Assembly: GCF_022539505.1 (NCBI RefSeq)
Contig: NC_061508.1
Location: 95,211,276 to 95,275,275 of the forward strand
Direction: 5' to 3'
Length of the DNA stretch: 64,000 bases
Origin: Lolium rigidum
Taxonomy: Eukaryota > Streptophyta > Magnoliopsida > Poales > Poaceae
The notes beneath the pieces were generated by a model. That model was not told the origin of the DNA, did no database searches, and saw nothing but the letters and a program-made list of their open reading frames with translations. Below are positions 1-11,452 of this stretch, piece by piece (the stretch's first letter is position 1; each line of letters begins with the position of its first letter). The translations under genes and the position numbers were made by a program.

Positions 1-8
1 ATCCTTGG

Positions 9-395
9 CTATGGTTCCTCTCGAATCATCTTGCCAAAGCACTTTGGGCCGATGCAGTCAGATATGTATTCGTTGAGACGTTCCCGCGCGTCACGCGAGC
101 CATTGCGGGGGGATTTTGAGCGCGAGCGAGATTGTCGGCCTCCGCCTCCACCTCCTCCTCCATCGCTAGGTGGTGGGGAGGGAGACCTGCGAGGGAGTCG
201 GTTTGACCTCTTGCTTCCGCCTTCAGATTCTCCTATTTCTTTGCGATGCTGACTCCGGCTACGATGGCTGCCTTCACCATAGTGATGGTCGCCTTCATCG
301 TTCCGGCTTCTGCGAGGCTCCGGGTCACGCTCCTGGTTCCGGCTACTACGAGGTTCCGGCGTACGCTCCCTGTTCCTGTTCCTCTGAGGGACCAC
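9..395 (-). pseudogene. Gag continuation, Ser/Arg-rich segment
   Basis: The minus-strand frame encodes an RS/RE-rich low-complexity segment, then an eight-glycine run, then RLNEYISDCIGPKCFGKMI, which resembles the linker just before the retrotransposon gag core domain in grass Gypsy elements. It is in a different frame from the block at 740-2077, so there is at least one frameshift in 396-739. It ends in a TAG at 11-9 where the family would normally read on into the core domain. The remainder lies outside the window. This is a decayed gag, not a host splicing factor. Confidence 0.5.
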
Positions 396-739
396 GTTGT
401 CGCGGATGTTGATTCCACCAGGTCCGTGAGGTCTGGCGTTTCCGGCTGGACTACGGCGGCGAGGAGGTGGAGGACGCGGGTACCCGTTGGGCAGAGGTGA
501 CGGATTCCGGTACTTTCCCTACCAGTGTACATCGCATCCTTTCCGTTCATCGGATCTGACGGAGGTGTCTTTGATGGTACAGGGATTGGATTTGGGTGTT
601 CTCTGGTTCTCCTTCTGCGCTCGAAGGATCCGGTGCGCGATTTGTCGTCGCGGTGTTTGCTTCTGGAGGTGTCCTTTTGCGGAGTGGATATGCATAGATC
701 TGGGTTAGATTCCAGCTTGCGTGAAGTGCCTGCCTTGCT

Positions 740-2077
740 CTACTGCTGTACCGCTGAAGCGACGAGCGTGCGGAGGTACTTGATGTCGATTTCCTCATTC
801 TCCTTGTTCAGAAGCTCTGCAGCCTTCTGCATGTTCTCCTTTGAAGTTGTGAGCGACTGCTGATTAGAGGGAGTTACGAAGGTGATCTTGCGGGGGTTAA
901 TGGCCTCCCGCCGGATCTTGTCTGCTTCCTTGCGGGCGTCCTTTATCATGGACTCCCAATGCTCTCGAAGTTTTTTGGCCTTCTGCAAAGATTCAACAGG
1001 TTCACGCTCTCTTTGGAGGAAACCATCCATTACTTGTTGAGCTTCTTGCCTTTCTTCGAGCATTGCCGCTGTGGTGGTGGAAATTTTCTTGGCGGTAGCC
1101 AGCATCTCCTTTCTTGCAGCTTCTAGAGCTATCGGATCTGCGGCTTCCTCCGGAGTTATAGGCTTGTTGAGGACTTCTGTGTGAACTAGGGCTCCTATGC
1201 CTGCTTGCTCCACGAGTTCTTCCGGGGTCAGGTAATCCTTGTCCCCAGAAAAGTTGTCTTCTCCGGATTCCGATGCGGCACGGCGACGGGGTCGCGATGG
1301 CGGAGTATCCGAAGTGGACGCTTTCGGGAGTGCTACGCCGGTGGGAGTCTCTTCTTCGTCAGCGTCCTCGCCTAACCGAGTTATGGTCGCTAGGACCTGC
1401 TTAGGTGGGGCAGATTCCGCCTCAGCTTCCTCTTCACCCTCTAACTCCTTCAAAGCCTAGTTGAATTCCTCGGTGTTCATGGACGAAGCATCGTCGAAAG
1501 TTGGACTTAGGTTGCCCAAGATTGATTCTTCTACGTTTCCGGCATCCTCTTGCTGATCCGGTGCGCTGCTATCTCCGGTAGCCTCCTGCTGTTCCGGGGC
1601 GTCGCCGGTTCCGGCAGCCTCAACCTTCATGGGTCCTGCATCTTCCGGAGGAGGAGCGGTTCCAGCGGTATGTGCGAGGAAGTGCACGAAGTGACACCTT
1701 TGCTTCTCTAACACCTGGGAGACCCAGGCGGATCTGCATTGGTCTTCCACCGTTGTTTCCTGCTCAAGGGTGAATTGGGTGGGTTTTGAATTTTCCACAT
1801 CTAAGGCGGAATCTTCCATAGGAAGCTCCAGCATATCAGATCGGATCTTCGCGACTGCGTCCTGCTCAGCGGCGGTCGCGTCAGCGTTACTTACCAGGGT
1901 GTTTCCGTCGGAATCGACGGTTTCGCCGATGAAGACGTGTATGCCGCCAACCGGGGCGATGGAGAGCTTGATGGGGTTGGTCCTAGCCGGAATCCAGCAC
2001 TCGTCCTGCGGGACGATGGGAAAGTTCCCGGCGTAAAGAACACGCCTCATGGCGATGGATTCGTCGTAGCTTCCCAT
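740..2077 (-). pseudogene. Gag N-terminal region with one in-frame stop
   Basis: A minus-strand reading frame runs from an ATG at 2077 (MGSYDESIAMRRV...) to 740. It is broken only by a TAG at 1459-1457, after which the same frame continues (ALKELEGEEEAEAE...). The product would be about 445 residues, very acidic, with long helical Glu/Lys/Arg-rich stretches that could form a coiled coil near the C-terminus. This style is typical of the N-terminal part of Gypsy gag in grasses. The frame is also open upstream into the LTR to 2203, but the ATG at 2077 lies after the primer site and is the better start. Replacing the stop by its likely CAG ancestor would restore the frame, so a C-to-T change is the simplest cause. 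No catalytic motif is expected or seen. Confidence 0.6.
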
Positions 2078-2115
2078 GGCGGAACCCTCCCGGTTCCGGC
2101 CTCCTGACGCCGCTG

Positions 2116-2133
2116 GCCCCACGGTGGGCGCCA
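2116..2133 (-). other. Primer-binding-like site
   Basis: Two bases inside the LTR, the minus strand reads TGGCGCCCACCGTGGGGC, a short GC-rich block of the kind seen after the 5' LTR of many grass Gypsy elements. It fixes this LTR as the 5' LTR and places the element body to the left. Confidence 0.6.
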
Positions 2134-2135
2134 AC

Positions 2136-2694
2136 TGTCGTTGTCTAATCGACGGTGCCTCGGAGGAGGGATCCTCACGAGGGGGAGAAGAAGTAGGGGC
2201 CATAGGGCGGAGAGTCCTCGGGACGGTGGTACGCGATTTACCCAGCTTCGGAACACCTGCTCGAAGACAGGGCCTACTGCTGCTTGTCTGGAATTATCTG
2301 GGCGCTTTCGCGTTGTTACAATGAGTTGTGGTTGTGCCTCTAGGGCTCTCGGGATCCGGCTTATAAAGCCGCACGGATCTAGGGTTTACACGAAGAGTCC
2401 TAGCCGGAATACAAGTTGCCTAACTACGGTACAATATCTTGTTGTGTACGTCAAGGATCCGCCTTCCATCTATGTCGTGCAGGATCCGGATACCTTATGG
2501 GCCTCTACGGATCCGGCCCCCTTCGTAGGTCTGTTGGGATCCGGCTCCTCGCTCCTGAGATGGACTTCATCCTTCAGGATCTACAACAACTGGGCCGCCC
2601 GATGGGCCACATGCCACATCACCATCTGTGGGCCACCCGGGCTTGCCGGATCGAGACCACACCGTTGATATACCCATAAAGTATACCCACAACA
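2136..2694 (-). repeat. Gypsy 5' LTR (559 bp)
   Basis: On the minus strand it starts TGTTGTGGGTATAC at 2694 and ends AACGACA at 2136. The length is identical to the plus-oriented LTR at 42235-42793. By eye the two differ at a few percent of positions, mostly transitions, which is the divergence expected for the two LTRs of one element of moderate age. Confidence 0.85.
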
Positions 2695-2894
2695 GGTGGT
2701 GGCGGCGGTAGAGAGGCTACATGCTCCATCACCATGGCCGAATGCTGGACGACGTCCTCCAGCCCTGGCAAGGACCACTTGGCGTCCTCGTCGGCCATTG
2801 ACGCGGCCGGGGTGGCGGCAGTGGCCACCTCCTCGTCGTAGTTGTCGGGGACGACTACATCTAGCTTCACAACGGCTGGAGGCACATCCTTCAT
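2695..2894 (-). pseudogene. Proline-rich host ORF fragment, upstream part
   Basis: From 2894 to 2695 the minus strand encodes an acidic then proline-ending stretch (MKDVPPAVVKLDVVV...VMEHVASLPPPPP) that runs straight into the LTR start at 2694. Further upstream on the minus strand the same frame has two adjacent stops (2911-2906) preceded by NEDEVFYDDD, so the gene was already decaying or an exon edge lies there. If the LTR element and one copy of its CCACC duplication are removed, this frame continues without a stop into 42799-43000. The product is not recognised. It could be a low-copy gene or an ORF of another transposon. The upstream limit, where it meets the LINE, is somewhere in 2900-3130. 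Confidence 0.5.
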
Positions 2895-3094
2895 CTCGTC
2901 GTTCTACTAGTCATCATCGTAGAAGACCTCGTCTTCATTGTCCTGGCGCAAGGCTTGTCGGTCCATCGGAGGAGGTGGAACATGGAGCCTCCCCTGTTCA
3001 GGTGCCACCCGTGTGGGAGGGAGACGTCGCGGTGGCGGAAGGGATCGCCCTGCACCCACGGCCGCTGCGCCTCCTGCAGCGGTAGTACCGCCTG

Positions 3095-4516
3095 TTGCGG
3101 CCCGATCGGTATGGAGGAAGAGCCTGTACCGCCACCTATGGACTGGCAAACAGGAGCGGCTACCACAAGAAGGATTGCAAAAATGACCCCCTTTGCTTTA
3201 GGTGTGCAAAGGATGGACATGAAGCTAAGGACTGCAAGAGGCCCCGGAGCCCTCAGTCGGAGGACGAGCTCCGTCGCGCCGAGATCGCTAGGCACGCGCG
3301 CCAGGAGCCCATGGGCATCCAGGATCCACGCCATCCTCGCCGTCAAGTTGGCGCACGCACGGGCGTTCCACGAACTCCTCCCCCGCCGCCTCCACCACCG
3401 CCTGCGCAGGCCTGGCCAGAACTCCCGCGGTCGTCGAGCCCCGTGGAACCTGTGGCACAACGCCGGAGGGTGGCGCCTGGTGGGTGCGAGGAGGTCCCTA
3501 TGGGGCGTCACTCTGCGTTCTGCGTCGCTCCAGGAACATGCAAGATCTGGAACGGCGCCTGCAGCACGCCGTGGTTGCCTATGTTGGTGGAGACCGGCTG
3601 GCAATTACGTGCGCGCAGGTGGTGGACGCTCTGGAAGTGCAGCTTGGGATTCCGGCACATCGCTGCTCCGTCCATCGTTACCACCCGGAGGATTTCCTCA
3701 TCATCCTCGCAACTGATGAGCTGAAGAACAGACTCACGTCAAGCCCGTCCATCCACCACGCGGGGTTCTCGATCTTCGTCAGGCCTTGGACGCGCCTGGC
3801 ACAAGCCACCAAGGTGAACAATCGGCAGCATGTGCATCTCGTTTTGGAGGGCATTCCCCCCATGCTTGGGACAAGGAGACGGCTGAGGAGCTTTTGGGCA
3901 CGTCCTGTGTTCTTGAAGACCTGGCGCCGGCGATGCGCGAAAGATCTGATCTGGCGCTGTTTAGGCTGTCGGCTTGGACGGACAACGCGGCGGCCATTCC
4001 GCCGGCGAGGACGTTGGTGATCCCGGAGCCGGAGGAGATTGATGAGGTGTTCTTGGAGCTAGCTCGCCACATCGGGGAAGAGGTCAGCACCCTACACTAC
4101 AAGGTGCTCATCCACATAGATAGCGTCGAGGATGATCGTGGTGCTCCGTTCGACGCCCCGGACGGGCCTGGTGGCGACGGCTCGCGGTCGCCCAGGCTGG
4201 GCGGCGGCGGCCGACATCGTTGGTGGTTCCAGTGGCAGCGGGGCATTCCGGACCGCCGCGGAGGCGGCGACGCCAACACCACCGGCGCCAGGGAAGATAG
4301 GTGCACGTATAGGCATGCCCTTGTGGCACCGTCGGATTGGATGATCCCACCAATGGAGGGCCGGATGGCTAGCCACATGGCCTCGGCCGGACATGATGCT
4401 TCGCGGATCTTGGGGCATTCGCGTTCAAATTTGGCGGCGCCGACAAACCATGCAGACGCGGGTACATGAGCTTTTTTACAATCCCAAGGTGCTAGATAAA
4501 GTGTGGGTCAGGAAAG
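3095..4516 (+). pseudogene. LINE ORF1, N-terminal part (frameshifted)
   Basis: Plus-strand frame fragments together give an L1-type nucleic-acid-binding ORF1. The CCHC knuckle CFRCAKDGHEAKDC lies at about 3200-3241, preceded by a damaged first knuckle, then comes a proline-rich linker, then a domain with LAITCAQVVDALEVQLGI and RCSVHRYHPEDFLII, and finally the region around WDKETAEELLGTSCVLED. Frame changes are needed at about 3480-3550 and about 3860. The reading frame is then open up to the LTR insertion at 4516 (...DKVWVRK) and resumes in phase at 12897. The product would coat the LINE RNA during target-primed reverse transcription. This copy cannot make it, because of both the frameshifts and the insertion. 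Confidence 0.75.
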
Positions 4517-5958
4517 TGATACGTCTCCAACATATCTATAATTTCTGATGTTCCATGCTAGTTTTATGACAATACCTACATGTTTTGTTCACACTTTATA
4601 TCGTTTTGATGCATTTTCCGGAACTAACCTATTAACGAGATGCCGAAGTGCCAGTTCCTGTTTTCTGCTGTTTTTGGTTTCAGAAATCCTACAAAGTAAA
4701 TATTCTCGGAATTGGACAAAATCAACGCCCAGGGTCCTATTTTCCACGGAAGCTTCCAGAGAGCCAGAGAGGGACCAGAGGGGAGCCCTGGGGGCCCCAC
4801 TCCACCTCGCGGCGCGGCCAAGGGGGGGCCCCTATGGTCTGGCTGCCCCAGGACTCCTCCGAGGCTGCCCTTCCACCTATATAAAGCCTCCGTCGCGAAA
4901 ACCCTATGACAATAAGCCACGATACGAGAAAAGTTCCAGAGCCGCCGCCATCGCGAAGCCATGATTCGGGGGACAGAAGTCTCTGTTCCGGCACGCCGCC
5001 GGGACGGGGAATTGCCCCCGGAAGTCATCTCCATCGACACCACTGCCATCTTCATCGACGCTGCTGACTCCTATGATAAGGAGGGAGTAGTTCTTCCCCG
5101 AGGCTAAGGGCTGTACCGTAGCTATGTGGTTCATCTCTCTCTCCCATGTGATCTTTATGTGATCATGAGCTTTGTGATCTAGTTGAATATCATCTATGTG
5201 CTACTCTAGTGATGTTATTAAAGTAGTCTATTCCTCCTCCATGATGTAATGTTGACAGTGTGTGCATCATGTAGTACTTGGTATAAGCTATGATTATGAT
5301 CTCTTCTAGATTATGGAGTTAACTATTACTATGATAGTATTGATGCGATCTATTCCCCCTTTCATAGCCTGACGGTGACAGTGTGCATGCTATGTTAGTA
5401 CTCGGTATAATTGCAATGGTCTATTATGCACTCTAAGGTTACTTAAATATGAACACCGAATGTTGTGGAGCTTGTTAACTCCGGCTTGAGGGAGCTCTTG
5501 TAGCCCTACACAATGAATGGTGTTTGTCATCCAACAAGAGAGTGTAGAGAAAGTAGTATTTGTTTATTCAGTTATGTGATCAATGTTGAGAGTGTCCACT
5601 AGTGAAAGTATGATCCCTAGGCCTTGTTTCCAAATACCGCAAACATCGCTTGTTTATTGTTTTATCGCATCTTCACTTCCTGCAATATTACCACCATCTA
5701 TACCACCTGTGTTTTACTATCTCTTCGTCGAACTAGTGCGCCTATACATCTGACAAGTGTATTAGGTGTGTTGGGGACACAAGAGACTTCTTGTATCGTG
5801 ATTGCAGGGTTGCTTGAGAGGGATATCTTTGACCTTTACCTCCCTGAGTTCGATAAACCTTGGGTGATTCACTTAAGGGAAACTTGCTGCTGTTCTACAA
5901 ACCTCTGGTCTTGGAGGCCCAACACTGTCTGCAGGAATAGAAGCGTGCGTAGACATCA
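4517..5958 (+). repeat. 5' LTR of the gag-only element
   Basis: It starts TGATACGTCTCCAAC and ends GCGTAGACATCA. A likely core promoter TATATAAAG lies at about 4880 (CCTATATAAAGCCTCC), followed by the R region, so transcription of the element would begin near 4905. Same family as the minus-oriented solo LTR at 40162-41644. Confidence 0.9.
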
Positions 5959-5968
5959 AGCTATTTTC

Positions 5969-6073
5969 TGGCGCCGTTGCCGGGGAACTGAAGAAAAGTT
6001 ACACCACAAAGACTTCTAACTCCCACGTCAACTACACGCCAGCAAAGCTATTTTCTGGCGCCGTTGCCGGGGA
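5969..6073 (+). other. Duplicated tRNA-Asp-type primer-binding site
   Basis: TGGCGCCGTTGCCGGGGA occurs ten bases after the LTR at 5969-5986 and again at 6056-6073. Both copies are preceded by AGCTATTTTC. The 87-bp offset indicates a small tandem duplication of the primer region. Either copy could pair with the 3' end of tRNA-Asp; the first is at the normal distance. Confidence 0.8.
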
Positions 6074-6219
6074 GGTAAGGTAAAAGGTATTCACATCCTC
6101 CGACTAGTAAGCTATTTCTTAGCACTGTTGCCCGTGTGTGAGTGCTCGAAGCTATTTCCTTTAGATCCTGCAATTGCATCTTTTTGTTTCTTGTTTTTAT
6201 TTTTCACTAGTTAGGCATA

Positions 6220-8835
6220 ATGGAAAACAACAGTGAGCTTTTTAATCTATTTCCTGAGTTAAGACATGAATTGTTTGATGCGAAAATTAAAAAACCTATG
6301 GAACCTTATTTGCATGATAGTAGCAATGTTATTAGTATGAACGCAATTACTGCTAGTGCTATGGAGAAGTCCAAGCTTGGGGAAGCTAGTTTTTGTGATC
6401 TTTTTAGCTTCCCATCTTTAGGGGAGAAAATTTGCTCTGATAATACTTTATCTCCCATATGCGATAACTCTAATAATGCTTGTGATATTTTAAATCCACC
6501 TACTGAAAGTTTTCCTTTCAAGATACCCATGAAAATTATTGAACTTGTTGTGAATAACCGCTATGAAGGGGATGGAACTGTTCATCCTGGAGAGCATTTA
6601 CTGTTTTTGCATGAATTATGCGGGTTATTCAAGTGTGCAGGTATCTTTATGGATGAAGTTAGGAAGAAACTATTCTCTATATCTCTGTCTGGTAAAGCGG
6701 CGCATTGGTATAAATTGCTGAAGAATGGGGATTCTCTTGATTGGAAGGATATTGTGCCTCTATTTTACTCTAAATTCTATCCTCCAAGTGAAATTCACAA
6801 AGACCGGAACCGCATATATTATTTCTGGCCTCATGATGGAGAGAGTATTGCCCAAGCATGGGGAGATTGAAGTCTTTAATGCTCAAATGCCCCATTCATG
6901 AGCTTCCTGGTAATATCATCATTGATAATTTCTATGCAAGACTTTCTTTTCAAGATAAAACCTTACTGGATACTACTTGTTCTGGATCATTTACACGCAA
7001 TGAAGAAGTGTTTAAAAGGGACCTTCTTGATCGGATTCAGGAGAATACTGAAGGATGGGAGAACAACAAAGGTAAAGAGTCAGGTATAAATTATGATTAT
7101 GAATGCATTGAAACTTTTATGGATACTGATAAAATTCGAAATATAAGTGCTACTTATGGTGTTGACTCTCAAGTATCATGAACCTTTTAAAGACACTTGC
7201 ATGAAGGATGAAACTGTTATTAATGATTGCAATAAACATGCCCAAACTTCTGAAAATACTATTTATTATAAGCATGTTAATTTTTGTGGAATGCATAGAC
7301 CTTGTGGAATTAATCAAATCGAAGATGAATATTGTATCCATCATATGAATGAAAAAACTAGAAAGTGGTCTAGGGCCCTAGATGATCTTGGTGAAAAAGT
7401 TTGTGCCCTCTATCCTTATATTTGTGAACTTTGCCATAGAGTGGGTCATTTTAATTTTCAATGCTCCTCCAATGATAATTCGAACCCCATGAGTGCTGCA
7501 AATTTGTGTTGTGATGATGAAATTACTCCTAATCAGCATGATGAACTTACTTTATTTTTGTGGTGTGAAGAGTTATCAGGGAAAATCTCTTTGTTACATA
7601 TGAGTGATCTTGATATTGATGACATCCTGCATGGGTGTGTTTCTTATTGCATTAATAATTGCCATGCAAATACTTACATACAGAATATTTTAGAAGATGA
7701 CACTTTACCAAAATATGATAGGACCGCTGTGTGTTTTAAACTTATTAATGAAAAGGAGGAACCCTCCCAAGTTTCTTCTATTGTTTCTGGAAATAAAACA
7801 GGTTATGTGGAGAAGCTTCTCTTCAAGCCTCTTCCTCCTAAAGAAGGGAACAAGAAGAAGGGAACGAAGAAGAAGAAGAAGAAGAAGAGGGGGAATAAAA
7901 AGAAAGAGGTAACAGCATATCCCCGCGTGTATGAGATAACAATAGGTAACCGTAAGTATGTTGCTCCTAATGATTATTATGATAATGAATCTAAGTACAA
8001 TGACCTTCCTATGCCCTTTACCTACATTAGTGATCATGATTTAGAAGAGCACACTACTTTTGATATTGAAAATCTCCGGGAAACTAATTCTGAAAATGAT
8101 GATGTTAATAATTGCCATAATATTAGTATTATCCATGCTTCTTCCCATAATGATATAGAAAGCTCTAAGCTTGGGGATGAGGTGTTTGAAAATCCTTTTG
8201 CTACTGATGATTATATGTTTGATACATCTCCTTCTAGTAACAATGATGGTATGGTTACAGATGAACATACTGTGAAAGATAACTATTCTATTTCTTATGA
8301 TGACACTATGCCTCCAATCTTTGATAATTATTATAAAGAATGCTATGACATAGGTTATAATTATCCTTATGAAACTTATCATAGTTATGATTGGATTGCC
8401 AAAAACAATTCCCTTAGTGTGCAACTTGTTTACCATGTTCAAATTCTTGATAATGATCCTGCTCCAATTACTATTAATGAGAAGAATTCTCCTTACGCCA
8501 AAATTAATGATACTTTTATGCATATGAACCATGATAAGAATGTTTTAAGTGATGGTTATATTGTGGATTTCATCAATGATGCTACTGAAAGTTATTATGA
8601 GAGAGGGAAACATGGTTATATGCATCTTAATAATATTAAGTTTCCCCTCTCTATGTTGAGAATCTTGAAGTTACTCGTGTTTTATCTTCCTATGCTTGTC
8701 ACTTTGCTCCTCATGAATTTATTTGTGTACAAGATTCCTTCCCATAGGAAGTGGGTTAGGCTTAAATTTGTTTTATACTTGCTTTTTGATGTTCTCTTTT
8801 GCTTTAACTCTTATTTCTTGCGAGAGCATCATTAA
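6220..8835 (+). pseudogene. Gag-like polyprotein with two frameshifts
   Basis: The reading frame starts at 6220 (MENNSELFNLFPELRHEL) and runs to about 6860. It continues one frame over to about 7180 and then returns to the first frame to stop at 8835, for about 870 residues in all. A retrotransposon gag core is recognisable around AAHWYKLLKNGDSLDW and FYSKFYPPSEIHK (6690-6800). A CCHC knuckle CELCHRVGHFNFQC lies at about 7420-7461, and a Lys-rich run coded by AAG repeats at 7840-7910. The tail is Asp/Asn/Tyr-rich and ends in hydrophobic segments (LLVFYLPMLVTLLLMNLFVY), unusual for gag. The first frame break falls in a G run at 6859-6862 and could be an indel or a sequencing error. No protease or polymerase follows. 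Confidence 0.7.
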
Positions 8836-11452
8836 AATTACTGAGCCCATCTTAATGGCTACAAAGAAAGCACTTCTTGGGAGATAACCCATGTTATTAT
8901 TTTACTACAGAAATTTTGTTTTATATTTGAGTATTGGAAGTTGTTACTACTGTAGCAACTTCTCCTTATCTTTATTTTATTGCATTGTTGTGCCAAGTAA
9001 AGTCTTTGATAGTAAGGTTGATACTAGATTTGGATTACTGCGCATAAACAGATTTCTTGCTGTCACGAAATTTAGCAGCCCCTTCTGTAGGTAATTTAGA
9101 AAAATCTGCCAATTTACGTGCGTGATCCTCAGATATGTACGCAACTTTCATTCAATTTGAGATTTTTCATCTGAGCAAGTTAAGTGCCCCTGAAAAATTC
9201 GTCTTTACGGACTGTTCTGTTTTGACAGATTCTACCTTTTATTTCGCATTGCCTGTTTTGATATGTTTGATGGATTTCTTTGTTCCATTAACTTTCAGTA
9301 GCTTTGTGCAATGTCCAGAAGTGTTAAGAATTATTGTGTCACCTCTGAATATGTGAATTTTCGATTATGCACTAACCCTCTAATGAGTTTGTTTTGAGTT
9401 TGGTGTGGAGGAAGTTTTCAAGGGTCAAGAGAGGAGGATGATACAATATGATCAAGAAGAGTGAAAAGTCTAAGCTTGGGGATGCCCCCGTGGTTCATCC
9501 CCGCATATTTCAAGAAGACTCAAGCATCTAAGCTTGGGGATGCCCAAGGCATCCCCTTCTTCATCGACAACTTATCAGGTCACCTCTAGTGAAACTATAT
9601 TTTTATTCCGTCACATCTTATGTGCTTTACTTGGAGCGTCTGTTTGTTTTTGTTTTTGTTTTTTTGAATAAAATCGGATCCTAGCATTCCTTGTTTGGGA
9701 GAGAGACACGCTCCGCTGTTTCGTATGAACACATATGTTCTTAGCTTTACTTTTAATGTTCATGGCGAAGGTTGAAACTACTTCGTTCATCATTATTATG
9801 GTTGGAAACAGAAAATGCTTCATGTGGTAATTGGTATATTGTCTTGAATAATTTGATACTTGGCAATTGTTGTGCTCATATAGATCATGTTTAAGCTCTT
9901 GCATCATGTACTTTGCACCTATTAATGAAGAACTACATAAAGCTTGTTAAAATTTGGTTTGCATGATTGGTCTCTCTAGAGTCTAGATATTTTCTGGTGA
10001 GGTGTTTGAACAACAAGGAAGACAGGTGTAGAGTCTTATAATGCTTGCAATATGTTCTTATGTAAGTTTTGCTATACCGGTTCATACTTGTGTTTGCTTC
10101 AAACAACCTTGCTAGCCAAAGCCTTGTACCGAGAGGGAATTCTTCTCGTGCATCCAAATCCTTGAGCCAAAAACTATGCCATTTGTGTCCACCATACCTA
10201 CCTACTATGTGGTATTTCTCTGCCATTCCAAAGTAAATTGCTTGAGTGCTACCTTTAAAATTTCATTCCTTGTCTTTGCAATATATAGCTCATGGGAAAA
10301 TAGCCTTAAAAACTATTGTGGTAAAGAATATGTAGCTTATGTATCTTATTTCTTATAAGTTGCTTGTTGAGCGGTAACCATGTTTATGGGGACGCCACCA
10401 ACTATTACACCTTTGTTGAATATCATGTGAGTTGCTATGCATGTTCGTCTTGTCTGAAGTAAGGGTGATTTATCATGATCAAATGGTTTGAGTATGCATA
10501 TTGTTAGAGAAGAACATTGGGCCGCTAACTAAAGCCATGAATCATGGTGGAAGTTTCAGTTTGGACATCAATCCTCAATCTCTTATGAGAATATTATCTG
10601 TTGTTGAATGCTTATGCATTAAAGAGGAGTCCATTACCTGTTGTCTATGTTGTCCCGGTATGGATGTCTAAGTTGAGAATAATCAAAAGCGAGAAATCCA
10701 ATGCGAACTTTCTCCTTAGACCTTATACAGGCGGCATAGAGGTACCCCTTTGTGACACTTGGTTGAAATATATGTTATGCAATGATAATCCATGTAAATC
10801 CAATCTAATTAGGACAAGGTGCGAGCACTATTGGTATTCTATGCATGAGGCTTGCAACTTATAAGATGTCTTATACATAATACATATGATTTATTACTAC
10901 CGTTGACAAAATTGTTTCTATGTTTTCAAAATGAAAAGCTCTAGCACAAAAATAGTAATCCATCCTTCCCTCTGCGAAGGGCCATTCTTTTACTTTATGT
11001 TGAGTCAGTTTACCTATTTCTTCTATCTTAGAAGCAAACACTTGTGTCAACTGTGTGCATTGATTCTTACATGTTTACCTATTGCACTTATTATATTGCT
11101 TTATGATGACAACTATCTATGAGATATACATGTTACAAGTTGAAAGCAATTGCTGAAACTTAATCATTCTTTGTGTTGCTTCAAAACTTTCTACTAAGAA
11201 TTTATTGCTTTATGAGTTAACTCCTATGCAAGTCTTATTGATGCTTATCTTGAAGGTACTATTCATGAAAAGTCTTTGCTATATGATCAGTTGTCTAGTC
11301 ATTATCTTTACCATTGCTTTGAATCACTTCATTCATCTCATATGCTTTGCAATAGTATGATCAAGATTATGTAAGTAGCATGTCACTTCAGAAATTATCC
11401 TTGTTATCGTTTACCTACTCGAGGGCGAGTAGGAACTAAGCTTGGGGATGCT
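8836..11452 (+). other. Non-coding 3' internal region and polypurine tract of the gag-only element
   Basis: About 2.6 kb with no long reading frame, AT-rich, closely matched by 26800-29390 and 33790-36211 in the other elements of this window. It contains repeated AAGCTTGGGGATGC boxes at about 9471, 9531 and 11438. The last box abuts the 3' LTR and serves as the polypurine tract. Confidence 0.7.

Larger units (their letters stand above)
1..2694 (-). mobile_element. Ty3/Gypsy LTR retrotransposon, 5' half
   Basis: Reading leftwards on the minus strand there is an LTR (2694-2136), a primer-binding-like site beginning one base after it, and then a long acidic and then Ser/Arg-rich gag-type reading frame that leaves the window at the left edge. 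The pol region is not in view. The upstream flank on the minus strand is CCACC (2699-2695), the same five bases that follow the similar LTR at 42793. LTR similarity and the matching flank suggest that 42235-42793 is this element's other LTR, although it points the other way in this assembly. The superfamily call rests on gag style and layout, not on a visible reverse transcriptase. Confidence 0.75.

Noticed and set aside
3095..3300. CCHC zinc-finger host gene
   Set aside because: The knuckle is followed by the LINE ORF1 domain and ORF2, so it belongs to the LINE.
2891..3604. Long minus-strand open frame
   Set aside because: It is the antisense shadow of GC-rich LINE ORF1; the plus strand has the zinc knuckle and family motifs.
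7705..8532. Minus-strand frames rich in Ile and Leu
   Set aside because: Antisense to the Asn/Asp/AAG-rich gag frame; composition explains them.
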